Assembly (NCBI RefSeq): GCF_016862975.1
Contig: NZ_BONZ01000023.1
Coordinates: 1-64,000 of the forward strand
Reading direction: 5' to 3'
Length of the DNA: 64,000 nt
Origin: Rugosimonospora africana
GTDB lineage: Bacteria > Actinomycetota > Actinomycetes > Mycobacteriales > Micromonosporaceae
Both the position numbers and the translations under genes were made by a program. The notes under the pieces were generated by a model. That model had not been told where the DNA came from and made no database searches. It saw nothing but the letters and a program-made list of their open reading frames with translations. Shown piece after piece: positions 8,725 to 18,108 of the stretch (positions are counted from its first letter, which is position 1; every line of letters starts with the position of its first letter).

Positions 8725-9585
8725 ATGAGCGAGGGCGAAGCCGCGTCGCGGGTGGGCTCCGGAGGAGCGGAGCCGCGTGTCGACACCCCGCGTATCGACA
8801 TCTCGGTCGCTCACCCGGCCCGTCGCTACGACTATTGGCTCGGTGGCAAGGACAACTTCGCCGCCGACCGGGAGTCCGGCGACGCGGTCGCCGCCGCGTT
8901 CCCCACCATCCGTACGGCAATCGTGGAAAATCGCAGGTTTCTCCGCCGAGCCGTCACCCACCTGGCGCGCGACTTCGGCGTCCGCCAGTTCTTGGACATC
9001 GGCACCGGCATACCCACCAGCCCCAACACCCATCAGGTCGCCCAGAGTTTCGCACCGGACGCCCGCATCGTCTACGTCGACAACGACCCGATCGTGCTCG
9101 CCCATGCCCGCGCGTTGCTCACCGGCACCCAGGAAGGCGCCACAGCCTACATCGATGCGGATCTCCGCGATCCGGACGGCATCATCGCCCACCCCGAGCT
9201 GCGACGCACCATCGACCTGTCCCGACCCGTCGGGCTGATGCTCGTCGCCATCCTGCACTTCATCGCGGACTCGGACGATCCGCGCGGCATCGTCGCCCAC
9301 CTGGTCGGCGCGCTGCCATCCGGCAGCTACGTCGCCCTCACCCACGGGACCGCCGACCACATGTCCGCCGAAGAGTCCGGCGTGGTGACCAACGCGAGCA
9401 ACGGCAACGTCGCCGTCGACCTGCATCTGCGCACGCGCCGGCAGTTCACCGACTTTCTCACCGGCCTCGACATCGTGGAACCCGGTGTCGTGCCGCTCGC
9501 CGAATGGCGCGCGGACGGGGAGGAACAGCCCCGGCCGTCGAAGGAGGATGTCTCGATGTGGGGCGCGGTCGCGCGGGTCCCGTAG
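8725..9585 (+). CDS. SAM-dependent methyltransferase, DUF574 / Methyltransf_19 family
   Basis: 286 residues from ATG 8725 with GGGGGAG eight bases upstream. It shows the hallmarks of this actinomycete-specific family: N-terminal HPARRYDYWLGGKDNF, then ENRRFLRRAVTHLARDFGVRQFLDIGTGIPT (shown here only as landmarks at about 55-95), the acidic strand VYVDNDPIVL, and a C-terminal WRAD. The glycine-rich loop DIGTGIPT is the SAM site. Family members are abundant in Streptomyces and Micromonosporaceae and their substrates are mostly unknown. It appears monocistronic; a minisatellite separates it from the next gene. Confidence 0.88.
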   Translation: MSEGEAASRVGSGGAEPRVDTPRIDISVAHPARRYDYWLGGKDNFAADRESGDAVAAAFPTIRTAIVENRRFLRRAVTHLARDFGVRQFLDIGTGIPTSPNTHQVAQSFAPDARIVYVDNDPIVLAHARALLTGTQEGATAYIDADLRDPDGIIAHPELRRTIDLSRPVGLMLVAILHFIADSDDPRGIVAHLVGALPSGSYVALTHGTADHMSAEESGVVTNASNGNVAVDLHLRTRRQFTDFLTGLDIVEPGVVPLAEWRADGEEQPRPSKEDVSMWGAVARVP

Positions 9586-9589
9586 CCGG

Positions 9590-9716
9590 TCGCTTGTTTC
9601 CGGTCGTTTCTTCGCTGGTCGTTTGTTCGGCGGTCGTTCGTTCGCCAGTCGTTGGCTGCTAGTCGTTTGGCTGCTAGTCGTCTGGTTCCCGGTCGTCGGG
9701 TTGATGGTCGTCTGAT
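9590..9716. repeat. Degenerate minisatellite, ~15-16 bp unit
   Basis: About eight imperfect copies each contain GGTCGT or AGTCGT followed by a T/G-rich tail. They fill the gap between the methyltransferase stop and the start of the GH67-like gene. Confidence 0.75.
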
Positions 9717-9743
9717 TGGCCGGCGGGCGTTTAGGGTGGTCGC

Positions 9744-12700
9744 ATGCGGCTGTCACGCCGGAGCCTGACCGTAGCCGCCACGGCGGTCGTCCTGTTGGCC
9801 ATCGGCGCACTGGTGGCCGATGGTGTCGATGGCGCCCTCGGCATCTCCACCGCCCCGGCCAGCGCACCCGTCGAGCATCCGGCCGTCGCCCCGGCCCACT
9901 CGATGGTCGCGCCGCCGCGGTGGGTCGCCGTCTCGGTGCCCGCGGACAAGCGGGTCACGCTGGCCGCCGACGCGGTCGCCGCCGCGCTCGCCGGCCGCGG
10001 CCTGCTCCGGCCCACTGTCCAACCGGCTGGCTCGGGGTCGGCGGGCTCGGGATCGGCGGGCACCGGGCCGGCGGGCTCGGGGTCGGTGGGCTCGGGATCG
10101 ACCGGCACTGCGCCGGCGGGTGCGACGCTGCGGGTGGTGCTCGTCGCGTCGCTGCCGGGATCGCCGCCGCCGGGACCACCACCGACGGGATCGCCGCTGC
10201 CTGGATCGCCACCGACGGGATCGCCGTCGCCGGGGGCGGCGCTGCCGGCGAGCGACGAGGCGTTCCGGATCCGCAGCGACGGACGCGGTGGGGGACTGGT
10301 CCTCGAAGCCAGCTCCGTCGCCGGTGCCGCCAGCGGTCTCTACACCGTCGCCGACCGGATCCGCTCTGGGGAAAGCGTGCTGCCGGCCGGCGACGACGGC
10401 AGAGTGGTGGTGCCGCGGCTCGGGTTGCGGATGACCGACCTCGGCTCGGTCGGCCTCGACCCCGATCCGGCGCGGTTCGCCGCCGGTACCGACTACAACC
10501 TCAACACCGACGTGGTGTCCAGCGCGATCCTGCCCCGCGCCCCGTGGGTCGACCAGCACGCGGTCGCGGCCATCTCGGCGCAGTACCGGCAGTTCGTCGA
10601 CCACGCGCTCGTCGAGGGGTACAACGCTCTGACCCTGCCGGGCTTCCTGGAGTACGTCACGTTCGCCGGCACCGGGGTCTACCCGGCCGGCGACCCGCAC
10701 GTCGCCCGCGCCCGGGCGATGGTCGCCGCGTTCGGCCCAGTCTGGCGCTACGCCCACGACATGGGAATGAAGGTCTACGTCAAGACCGACATGCTGGCGC
10801 TGTCACCGCCGTTGAAGGCATACCTGACGGCGACCGCCGGGATGGACCTCACCAGTCCGAAGCTGTGGTCGGTGTACCAGGACGGCATCAGGGAGCTGTA
10901 CGCCGCCATGCCGTTCCTGGACGGCATCATGCTGCGGGTCGGCGAGGGCGGCTCCGACTACAGGCTGGCCGGCTGGGACTACTACTCCGAGATCGACGTA
11001 ACGACGGTACCGGCGGTGCAGGCGATGCTGCGCGCGTTCCTCCGGGTCGCCGACCAGACGGGTATCGATGTCATCTTCCGTACCTGGAGCGTGAGCCTAG
11101 GCGACGTCGGCGACATGCACACCGATCCCGACACCTTCGCCAAGGTGCTCGACGGCATCGATGATGAGCACCTGATCGTGTCCACCAAGTACGTGGCCGG
11201 CGACTACTACAGCTACCTCCCGCTCAATCCGACGCTGACGGTCGGCCGGCAGCGACGCATCATCGAGTTCCAGGCCCGCCGCGAGTTCGAGGGCTTCGGC
11301 TCGCTTCCCAACGACCTCGGCGACCTCGAACAGCAAGCGTTGCGCACACTGCTGGCCGCCAACCCGAACATCATCGGCGTGTGGGTCTGGACCCAGGACG
11401 GCGGCCCGCTGCTGGCCGGTCCGCGGACCCTGTACCTGCGCGCCGGCTTCTGGCAGCTGTGGGATCTCGACGTCTACCTCACCTCGCGCCTGGCCCGGGA
11501 TCCGGACACCGACACCGGACAGGCCACCGGCGACTGGATCCGGCAGACGCTGTCCACCGATCCAGGCACCGTCGACGCGCTCTCGCGCGCCTTCGCGTTG
11601 TCCCGGCAGGCGGTGACCGACGGCCTCTACATCGGCCCGTTCGCGAGCCGGTCCGTCAAGGCGCTCGGCCTGCGGCCGCCACCGATGATGTGGATTTTCG
11701 AGTGGGACATCGTCACCGGCGACACCGCCACCCTGGACAGCATCTACGCGGTCAGCCGGGACCAGGTCGACCAGGCCATCGCCCAGGGCGACCGCGCCGT
11801 CGCCACGGCACGCCAGATGCAGGCACTCATCGACGGTACCGGCGCGGCCACCTGGGCCACACCCGCGCTGCGTCAGTCCATGATGGACACCGCCGCGTAC
11901 CAGGTGAATCTGTTTCAGACCCTCGGTGCCTACCGGACCATGGTGCTGCGCCACGCGCGGTGGCTCGACAGCGGGTCGGCGGCCGACCAGCGCGCGTGGC
12001 TCGCGGCGCGGGCGGCGTACCAGAAGGCGCGCGAGGAGCACCTGCGGCGCTACGCCGGCGATGTCGACCTGCCGGCGTACAACTTCGCCGCTGCCGATCT
12101 CGGCCTGGCCCGCGACGATCGCGACCAGACCATGGCCTGGCTCGCCCGCGTCCTACTCGCCCTGCTGCTCGCCGCGCTGGCCGCCGGAGGGCTGGCCAGC
12201 CGCGCCGCCGGACGCGCCGGGACGGGCGCCACCCGCGGACGGTGGAGCACCTGGCCCGGGATGGCCGCCCTGCGCGCGTTGTGGATCGGCGCGACACAAC
12301 CGTGGCGGGTCGCCGGCATCGAGTCTCCGTCGGTTTCCCCGGCGCGGTCGTGGTCGCGGCTCGATCGGGTGCTGGTCTGGCTGATCCCGGCGGCCGTGCT
12401 CGCCGGGAGCCGGGCCATCTACGCCTGGTTCGCCGCGCCGGCCCATCTGATCCTGGTGCTCGGCGGGTGGCTGCTGTTCGCGCTCGCGCTGCGGCTCCTG
12501 ATCGGGCGCGCCGACCCGTTCCGGCTGTGGGCCGCGGTCGGCGGCGCCGCGATGCTGCGTACCGTCATCCTGCTCGTCGCGTTGGTCAGCCGCGGGCCGG
12601 GCCGGTACTGGTACCTGTTCTGGACGGCACCCACCTCGCGATCGGTCTACATCACGGTCGCGTTCGCCGCGTTCGGTTGGGTGTTCGTGGTGGCATTCCT

Positions 12701-13184
12701 GGCGTTGCACGACGGGTACGGGCTGGTGCGCCGCCGCGCAATGGGCCGGGTGGTCGCAGCCACCGGGGTCGTGCTGGCCGTACTCGGTGGGCTGGTCGCC
12801 GCGATCGGCCTGGAACGCGCACTGACGATCTGGAACGACCAGTTGGCGCTGCTGCCCTGGGGACTGGCGCGCATCCTCGGCATCACGGTGTATCTGGGAA
12901 TACCGGCATCGATCCCGGATTATGTGTCGGTCGCTGGCGCGGTGCTCGTCGCCGCCGGGCTCGCCCTGGGCTGGCAGGGGCGTCGCCGAGCCGCCGGCAG
13001 GGACCGCCGGCAGGGACCGCCGGCCAACCGTTCCGCCCTCGGTTGCCGGCCCGGCCGCGCTAGGTGCCGAGCACTCCGGTGTAACTCAGTCTTGAGGCGT
13101 CCGCGCCGGTCGGCCGTCCATTGGGACGGCCGACCGGGCGTTAGCCCCCGCACGACTACCAGTGCAGCGGAAGCGTGGCGATGA
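9744..13184 (+). CDS. GH67-like (alpha-glucuronidase-type) extracellular domain fused to a multi-spanning membrane domain
   Basis: 1146 codons from ATG 9744. Residues 1-27 form a signal anchor. A GH67/GH20-type N-terminal accessory domain (about 45-215) carries two Gly/Ser/Pro-rich insertions (about 93-125 and 138-165). A TIM-barrel-like region follows (about 215-600) with LRVGEGGSDY near 395, QARREFEGFG near 513 and NIIGVWVWTQDGG near 548. A helical segment (about 600-790) leads into about eight hydrophobic helices between 796 and 1085. This architecture suggests a membrane-tethered glycosidase acting outside the cell; uronic acid release is inferred from the fold only. The last ~70 codons are Arg-rich, run through a perfect hairpin at 13106-13137 and overlap the convergent esterase gene, so the true stop is doubtful. 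Confidence 0.72.
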   Translation: MRLSRRSLTVAATAVVLLAIGALVADGVDGALGISTAPASAPVEHPAVAPAHSMVAPPRWVAVSVPADKRVTLAADAVAAALAGRGLLRPTVQPAGSGSAGSGSAGTGPAGSGSVGSGSTGTAPAGATLRVVLVASLPGSPPPGPPPTGSPLPGSPPTGSPSPGAALPASDEAFRIRSDGRGGGLVLEASSVAGAASGLYTVADRIRSGESVLPAGDDGRVVVPRLGLRMTDLGSVGLDPDPARFAAGTDYNLNTDVVSSAILPRAPWVDQHAVAAISAQYRQFVDHALVEGYNALTLPGFLEYVTFAGTGVYPAGDPHVARARAMVAAFGPVWRYAHDMGMKVYVKTDMLALSPPLKAYLTATAGMDLTSPKLWSVYQDGIRELYAAMPFLDGIMLRVGEGGSDYRLAGWDYYSEIDVTTVPAVQAMLRAFLRVADQTGIDVIFRTWSVSLGDVGDMHTDPDTFAKVLDGIDDEHLIVSTKYVAGDYYSYLPLNPTLTVGRQRRIIEFQARREFEGFGSLPNDLGDLEQQALRTLLAANPNIIGVWVWTQDGGPLLAGPRTLYLRAGFWQLWDLDVYLTSRLARDPDTDTGQATGDWIRQTLSTDPGTVDALSRAFALSRQAVTDGLYIGPFASRSVKALGLRPPPMMWIFEWDIVTGDTATLDSIYAVSRDQVDQAIAQGDRAVATARQMQALIDGTGAATWATPALRQSMMDTAAYQVNLFQTLGAYRTMVLRHARWLDSGSAADQRAWLAARAAYQKAREEHLRRYAGDVDLPAYNFAAADLGLARDDRDQTMAWLARVLLALLLAALAAGGLASRAAGRAGTGATRGRWSTWPGMAALRALWIGATQPWRVAGIESPSVSPARSWSRLDRVLVWLIPAAVLAGSRAIYAWFAAPAHLILVLGGWLLFALALRLLIGRADPFRLWAAVGGAAMLRTVILLVALVSRGPGRYWYLFWTAPTSRSVYITVAFAAFGWVFVVAFLALHDGYGLVRRRAMGRVVAATGVVLAVLGGLVAAIGLERALTIWNDQLALLPWGLARILGITVYLGIPASIPDYVSVAGAVLVAAGLALGWQGRRRAAGRDRRQGPPANRSALGCRPGRARCRALRCNSVLRRPRRSAVHWDGRPGVSPRTTTSAAEAWR
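10018..10245. repeat. In-frame Gly/Ser/Pro-rich tandem repeats within the GH67-like gene
   Basis: Two blocks of degenerate 15-18 bp units (CGGGCTCGGG-type, then GATCGCC/ACCGACGG-type) encode low-complexity AGSGS and PGSPPTG stretches inside the accessory domain. Confidence 0.7.
13106..13137. terminator. Perfect 14-bp hairpin between convergent genes
   Basis: CCGGTCGGCCGTCC at 13106-13119 pairs perfectly with 13124-13137 around an ATTG loop. It is 19 bp beyond the CE2 esterase stop (minus strand) but lies inside the last codons of the plus-strand GH67-like frame. Confidence 0.7.
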
Positions 13185-14646
13185 AGGTGTTGAGCAGGCC
13201 GGAGATGATCTGGTCGTCGTGCGCCGAAGGGTGCCAGTCGCAGCCCATGCGGTCAAGGTTCGGGTCGTCGTAGTACCAGTAGTAGACCCGGCTGTCGCCC
13301 GCGGCGTTGCGGTCCTTGACGATCTGCTGTGCCGTGCTGGCGAACACCGTGGTGTTGGACAGCAGCGTGGCGCTGACCACGATGATGGCGTTCGTCCCGT
13401 ACCGGGAGCGGAGTTTGTCAATGAAGCCCTGGTAAGCGGTCTTGTACGCGGCGACCAGTTGGTCCACGGTGGACCACGGCTCGTTGGCGTTCAGCGCGGT
13501 GGAGAAGTCGTTGATGCCCAAGCCGACCACGACCAGTTGCGGGCGCCAGGTGCCGGGGACGGGCCACGGATCGGTGTTCACCGCCTGCAGGGTCCGGTCG
13601 TAGTACGTGCGGAAGTCGGTGCCCGGGCTGCTACCGCCGTAGTTGCGAACCATGCCCATGCCCGACCAGGCATTGATCTGGTAGTCGGCGTTGAGGCTGT
13701 GCGCGGTCAGTGCCCCGAAGCTCTTGTCGGCGTCGCTGTTGGCGGTGACGCCACCGTTGGTGGAGCAGTCGCGGGTGGTGGACAGGTTGCCGTACCCGGC
13801 GGTGTATGAGTCGCCGATGAATTCGATCTGCCGGCTGCGGGCGACCGGCTTGTTGAGGATGCTTCCGCCGGGTGCGGCGACGAACCCGCCGAACTGGCCC
13901 GCGGCCCACTGGCTCTCGGTACGCTTGACCAGCCGTACCGTGTGGTCGGTGTTGCTGAGGTTGTTGACCCAGTAGGTGGTCTGGCCCGGAGTGATCACGG
14001 TGGCGACCGTGGCGCCGTCGACCTGGACGTCGTAGTCATTGTTCGCGTCGTTGAGCACAATGCCGACACCGGTGCCGTGGACCCGGCCCTCGAAGTAGAC
14101 GCCGGGCCAGGTGTACTGAACGGTGGAACCGTTGTCCTGGACCCGTCCCGCGGTGTTCACCTGGTTCAGCACCTTGACTGTGGGCGGCGGGGACGTGGTA
14201 CCGGTGCTCGGGGACGGGCTGGGGGAGTTCACCGCCCCGGTGCACACGGTGCCGTTGAGCGAGAACGTCGTCGGTACCGGGTTGGCACCGGTGTCGGAGC
14301 CGGTGAATCCGATCGACGTGGAGGCGTTGGTAGCCAGGGAACCGTTCCAGCTCGCGTTGGCGGCCGTGACGTGCGTGCCGGACTGTGACCAGTTGGCGCT
14401 CCAGCCCTGGGCGACCTTCTGCCCGCTGTCGGGGAAGTCGAACGTGAGGGTCCAGCTCGATATCGGACCCCCGAGGTTGGTGATGGCCACGGCTCCGTTG
14501 AAACCGCCGGGCCACTGGTTGGTCACGCTGTAGGTGACGGAACATCCGAGGGCCGCGGCCGTGGCGGGTAACGCGACGGCCACGGTACCGGCCGCGAGCA
14601 CAAGCCCGACGGCGCAGCCCGTTGATAGTGCGTGTCGACGATTCAT
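13156..14646 (-). CDS. CBM2-CE2 acetyl (xylan) esterase, secreted
   Basis: 496 residues from ATG 14646 with GAGGAG seven bases upstream. Signal peptide about 1-32. CBM2 about 33-136 (NQWPGGFNGAV, SSWTLTFDFP). Ser/Pro/Thr linker. CE2-type N-terminal jelly roll (about 156-255, TWPGVYFEGRVHGTG). SGNH esterase domain to the end, with IEFIGDSYTAGYGN (Ser near 277), GLGINDFS and a C-terminal DWHPS. CE2 enzymes remove O-acetyl groups from xylan, glucomannan or sugar 6-OH positions. The gene converges on the GH67-like gene with a 29-bp overlap. It resembles the SGNH-CBM2 gene at 41.7 kb, which has the module order reversed. Confidence 0.88.
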   Translation of the reverse strand: MNRRHALSTGCAVGLVLAAGTVAVALPATAAALGCSVTYSVTNQWPGGFNGAVAITNLGGPISSWTLTFDFPDSGQKVAQGWSANWSQSGTHVTAANASWNGSLATNASTSIGFTGSDTGANPVPTTFSLNGTVCTGAVNSPSPSPSTGTTSPPPTVKVLNQVNTAGRVQDNGSTVQYTWPGVYFEGRVHGTGVGIVLNDANNDYDVQVDGATVATVITPGQTTYWVNNLSNTDHTVRLVKRTESQWAAGQFGGFVAAPGGSILNKPVARSRQIEFIGDSYTAGYGNLSTTRDCSTNGGVTANSDADKSFGALTAHSLNADYQINAWSGMGMVRNYGGSSPGTDFRTYYDRTLQAVNTDPWPVPGTWRPQLVVVGLGINDFSTALNANEPWSTVDQLVAAYKTAYQGFIDKLRSRYGTNAIIVVSATLLSNTTVFASTAQQIVKDRNAAGDSRVYYWYYDDPNLDRMGCDWHPSAHDDQIISGLLNTFIATLPLHW

Positions 14647-14992
14647 CAGATCTCCTCGGTCCTGACGAGATCATCGATGGAAGCGCATGTCCCAGGCTGG
14701 CGGACAATGCCCGCCGTGTCAAACGGCACAGGGGCGTATCGGCGAGTGAAGCTGGGTAACTGCCTGTGCTTGAGTGGGGTGCCACACCGGAACCGTTGTG
14801 GTGCAACGGAGAAGAAGCAGAACGCCGGCATGAGGGTGATCCTCCTATAGATCAACCGGTGATCGGACCACGATAGGTGGCAGCGATGGGGTGCCGGCTG
14901 GAGCTGTCGATCGAGATGAGCGAGTGTGTGCGGCGCCAGGGTGGTCCTCGTCTTGGAATAAGCCGTTGGCAGGCGAGATCTCGCGCGAGAGT

Positions 14993-15853
14993 ATGGCCAC
15001 CATGCCGGACACGGGAACTGTCGTTGCGGTCGCGCAGCTCGCGCTGGCTGTGGGGGAACTGGACGCTAACCGGCAGGCGGTCAGGGCGGCGGTGGCGGAG
15101 GCGGCGGCCGCAGGTGCGCGGCTGGTGGTGCTGCCGGAGTTGTCCGACTCGGGATACGTCTTGTCGGATGCTGACGAGGCACGATCGTGCGCGTCGCCGG
15201 CGGCAACTGGGGTGACGCTGCGCGAGTGGCGCTCGCTGGCCGGTCGGCACAACCTGACCATCGCCGGCGGGTTCTGCGAGCTGGGGCCGGACGGGAAGGT
15301 GTACAACAGCGCGGCGATCGTTGACGCATCTGGCACGAGGGCCGTGTATCGCAAGGCGCACCTGTGGGATGCCGAGAAGAAGATCTTCACACCCGGCGAC
15401 GACCCGCCTCCGGTGGTGGAGTTGCCGTTCGGCAGCGTCGGGCTCATGATCTGCTATGACCTGGAGTTTCCGGAGTGGGTGCGGCTGGCCGCGCTGCGTG
15501 GTGCTGATCTCATCGCGGTCCCGGTGAACTGGGCGGCGTCGGGTTCGCCCGCGCCGCCTGGTGAGCGATCCGGTGAGGTGATTGCGGCGCAGGCGGCAGC
15601 CTCGTCCAACGGCGTGTTCATTGCCGTCGCGGACCGATGCAAGACCGAGCGTGGCGTGGACTGGCTAGGCGGCTCGGTCATCATTCGGCGTGGTGGCTAC
15701 CCAGCGGCCGGGCCGTTGTGCCAAGACCGCACGGCCGTCCTGACGGCCACGGTCGACCTCCGACTGGCACGGGACAAGCGGATCGGTGAGCTGAATGACC
15801 TGTTCACCGACCGGCGGCCGGATCTGTACGCCCGGCTATGGGACGTTGCTTAG
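14993..15853 (+). CDS. Carbon-nitrogen hydrolase (nitrilase/amidase superfamily)
   Basis: 286 residues from ATG 14993; ATG 15002 is an equally possible start because neither has a strong ribosome site. The Glu-Lys-Cys triad is visible: PELSDSG (about 48), YRKAHLW (about 120) and LMICYDLEFPEW (about 153). There is no signal peptide. The superfamily hydrolyses amides, nitriles or carbamoyl compounds; the substrate cannot be read from the sequence. It stands alone between the CE2 gene and a convergent methyltransferase gene. Confidence 0.85.
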   Translation: MATMPDTGTVVAVAQLALAVGELDANRQAVRAAVAEAAAAGARLVVLPELSDSGYVLSDADEARSCASPAATGVTLREWRSLAGRHNLTIAGGFCELGPDGKVYNSAAIVDASGTRAVYRKAHLWDAEKKIFTPGDDPPPVVELPFGSVGLMICYDLEFPEWVRLAALRGADLIAVPVNWAASGSPAPPGERSGEVIAAQAAASSNGVFIAVADRCKTERGVDWLGGSVIIRRGGYPAAGPLCQDRTAVLTATVDLRLARDKRIGELNDLFTDRRPDLYARLWDVA

Positions 15854-16111
15854 CCGGCCGCGATGACCGCAGGCTAATGAGGCCATTCCGCACGACGGGT
15901 TGATGACTGATCGTGGTCATGTGGTTCGGGTGTGGTCGAAGTGAACAGGACCAGGGCCGCGGGCGCCCGGGCCGCGAGCACGACACCACCGCGGTACGTA
16001 CCCACAGCCCGGAAGAGCCGGAGCCGCCGCGAAGAGTCGTGGTCGCCGGGGAGTCGTGGAAACCGGACGGTCATGGTCGGCGCCACCGCGAAGCCGTGGC
16101 CACAGGGAGGC

Positions 16112-17017
16112 TCAGCGGCGGACCGCCGTCGCGAGATCAGTGGTCATAGCCAACTCGACCTCGTCGCCGTAGCCGGACAGCGTCGCGATCAGTTCGGCCG
16201 TCAGGTCGTCGCGCACCTCGGGCGGCAGGATCAGGTGTGCCGACGTGGTGTTGATGCGCGCCACGTAATCGGGCACCGACATCCGGCGCGTCCAGTGGTA
16301 CCGGCGCGTACGCAGGTCCGTGAAGTAGGTGCGCGCCTCCGCGTACACCTCGGGCCATCCCTCGGGGACGCTGACGATCCTGTCCGGGTCGGACTCGGCA
16401 GTCGGCTCGTCGTGTACCGAGCGCGTCTCGATGCCACGGCGGTCGTAGGCGGCCGTGTACGCGGTCGCGACGCGCGGGTCGGCGTAGTGGTCCTCGTTCC
16501 AGAACAGCGCGATCACGCCGCCGCCGCGGATCGCGGCACCGGCGTTGGCCCAGCGTGTCTCCGGATCGGTCCAGTGCCACGCCTGCCCGCTGATCAGACC
16601 ATCGAAGCCGGGCGCACCGGCCGGCCGCGCCGCCGACCACTCCTCGAACGTTGCCACGTCGACAGCCACGTCCACGGCCACGTCGACGTCCACAGGCACG
16701 GCCACATCGACGTCCACGTCCACAGGCACCGCCACGTCGGCGGCCACGGCCACGTGCGGGTCCGCGTCGCCGGACAGCTTCGCCGACAGCACGGCCGCCA
16801 TCTCCGGGTCCGGCTCGACGCAGGTCATGGCCATGCCGCGGGCCGCGAACGCGACGGTGGCGATGCCGGTGCCGGCGCCCACCTCGAGGATCCGCCGGCC
16901 GGGCACCATCGCGACCACGTCGTCGACGAGTTGGTCCGGGTACCGGGGCCGGTACTTGTCGTAGTCCGCGGCGGCCGGGCCGAAGCTTCGCGCGCGGACG
17001 CTGTAGATGTCGGTCAC
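16112..17017 (-). CDS. Class I SAM-dependent methyltransferase with an expanded Val-Asp repeat
   Basis: 301 residues from ATG 17017. SAM-binding motif ILEVGAGTGIAT lies at about 43-54 and the acidic end of strand 2 (CVEPDPEM) at about 68. Between residues about 88 and 120 is an unusual run of alternating Val/Ala and Asp (VDVDVDVAVPVDVD-type) encoded by a hexanucleotide-like repeat, placed in the loop where relatives have only a few residues before FEEW. A C-terminal WHWTDPE motif is typical of the Methyltransf_11/25 type. It starts 36 bp after the aldo-keto reductase stop, so the two probably form an operon. The substrate is unknown. Confidence 0.82.
   Translation of the reverse strand: MTDIYSVRARSFGPAAADYDKYRPRYPDQLVDDVVAMVPGRRILEVGAGTGIATVAFAARGMAMTCVEPDPEMAAVLSAKLSGDADPHVAVAADVAVPVDVDVDVAVPVDVDVAVDVAVDVATFEEWSAARPAGAPGFDGLISGQAWHWTDPETRWANAGAAIRGGGVIALFWNEDHYADPRVATAYTAAYDRRGIETRSVHDEPTAESDPDRIVSVPEGWPEVYAEARTYFTDLRTRRYHWTRRMSVPDYVARINTTSAHLILPPEVRDDLTAELIATLSGYGDEVELAMTTDLATAVRR
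16653..16756. repeat. In-frame 6-bp-based repeat inside the methyltransferase gene
   Basis: Alternating GTCGAC, GTCCAC and GGCCAC words form about 16 hexamers that encode the Asp-Val run. Copy-number change would keep the frame. Confidence 0.8.
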
Positions 17018-17053
17018 GGTTCGCCTTCCGATGGCTCGCGGGTCCGGACGCGC

Positions 17054-18028
17054 TCAGGGATTTGCGTGGTAGAAGTTGCGCTCCCATCGGTGCCGGGCCA
17101 GGATCGCGCGCCGCTGCTCCGGCAAGCCCCGCCCGTCGCCCACCGCGGCGTTGCGCTCGACGTTGCGTACCGTGCGCATGCCCGGGATCACCGTGGACAC
17201 CGCCGGGGAGGACAGCGTGAACCGCAGCGCCGTCTCGGCCAGCTCCTCGGGCTGGATGCCGAGGTCGGCGACCAGCGCGTCGACCCGCCGCTGGACCTGT
17301 GCGCGCCGGTCGCCGGCGAAGTACCGGTTGCGGAAGTCGCCCTCGGGGAACGTGCTGTCCTCGGTGATCCGGCCGGTCAACCCGCCCTCGTCCAGCGCCA
17401 CCCGGACGATCACGCCGACGCCGTGCTCCGCGCAGGCGGGCAGCAGCTTCTCCTCCGGCGCCTGGTCGAACACGTTGTAGATGACCTGTACGGTGTCGAC
17501 CAGCCCGGAGCGCACCAACTCCACCGCGTTGTCCGGCTCGTGGTCATTGTTCGAGATGCCGAAGAAGCGAATCTTGCCCTCTTGCTTGAGCGCCTGGATG
17601 GTTTCCAGCCAGTCGCCCCGGCCCACCCAGTCGTCGCTCCACACGTGGAACTGCAGCACGTCGAACGCGTCCAGCCCGGACGCCCGCAGGCTCGTCTCCA
17701 GACTGGCCCGGATGTGCTCACCGGGGAACGCCGCCATCGGATCGATGCCGCCCGGTGCCGGCCACAGCCCATTCTTCGGCGGCACCTTCGTGGCGACATA
17801 GACCGGTTCGCCCCGGTGCTCACGGAGCACCCGGCCGACGATCCGCTCGCTCTCGCCGTACCCGCGGGCGGTGTCGATGAAGTTCACGCCCAGCTCGATC
17901 GCTCGGCGTAGGGCGCGCACGGACTCGTCCTCGTCGGCGCCGATCCAGCCCGAGGAGCCGATGCCCCAGGCGCCGAAGCCGATCTCCGATACCGACAGGC
18001 CGGTCCGGCCGAGCGGACGGTGATGCAT
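17054..18028 (-). CDS. Aldo/keto reductase
   Basis: 324 residues from ATG 18028 with GGGAGG seven bases upstream. The catalytic tetrad is complete: Asp52 and Tyr57 in IDTARGYG, Lys81 in VATKV, His128 in LQFHVW. A C-terminal NADPH-binding stretch ([16 protein letters not shown]) is present. The enzyme is cytoplasmic and should reduce aldehydes or ketones with NADPH. It is the first gene of a likely two-gene operon with the methyltransferase 36 bp downstream. Confidence 0.9.
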   Translation of the reverse strand: MHHRPLGRTGLSVSEIGFGAWGIGSSGWIGADEDESVRALRRAIELGVNFIDTARGYGESERIVGRVLREHRGEPVYVATKVPPKNGLWPAPGGIDPMAAFPGEHIRASLETSLRASGLDAFDVLQFHVWSDDWVGRGDWLETIQALKQEGKIRFFGISNNDHEPDNAVELVRSGLVDTVQVIYNVFDQAPEEKLLPACAEHGVGVIVRVALDEGGLTGRITEDSTFPEGDFRNRYFAGDRRAQVQRRVDALVADLGIQPEELAETALRFTLSSPAVSTVIPGMRTVRNVERNAAVGDGRGLPEQRRAILARHRWERNFYHANP

Positions 18029-18108
18029 GGTGAGCCTCCCAGGTTGATCCACGACGGGCAGCGCATCGCATGGTAAGCCGCGCCGCGGTCACGGCGCTCC
18101 GGCGGGGC

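Noticed and set aside
14701-14725. TTGACA on the minus strand before the CE2 gene as a promoter
   Set aside because: A good -35 word, but the sequence 17-18 bp downstream (CAGCCT) is not a credible -10 box.
14646-14855. 69-codon minus-strand frame upstream of the CE2 gene
   Set aside because: No domain or ribosome site; it lies in the expected promoter and leader region, and codon positions are not biased.
15874-16086. Small minus-strand frame after the methyltransferase gene
   Set aside because: Weak start, Arg/Pro-rich composition and no recognisable motif; kept out for lack of support.
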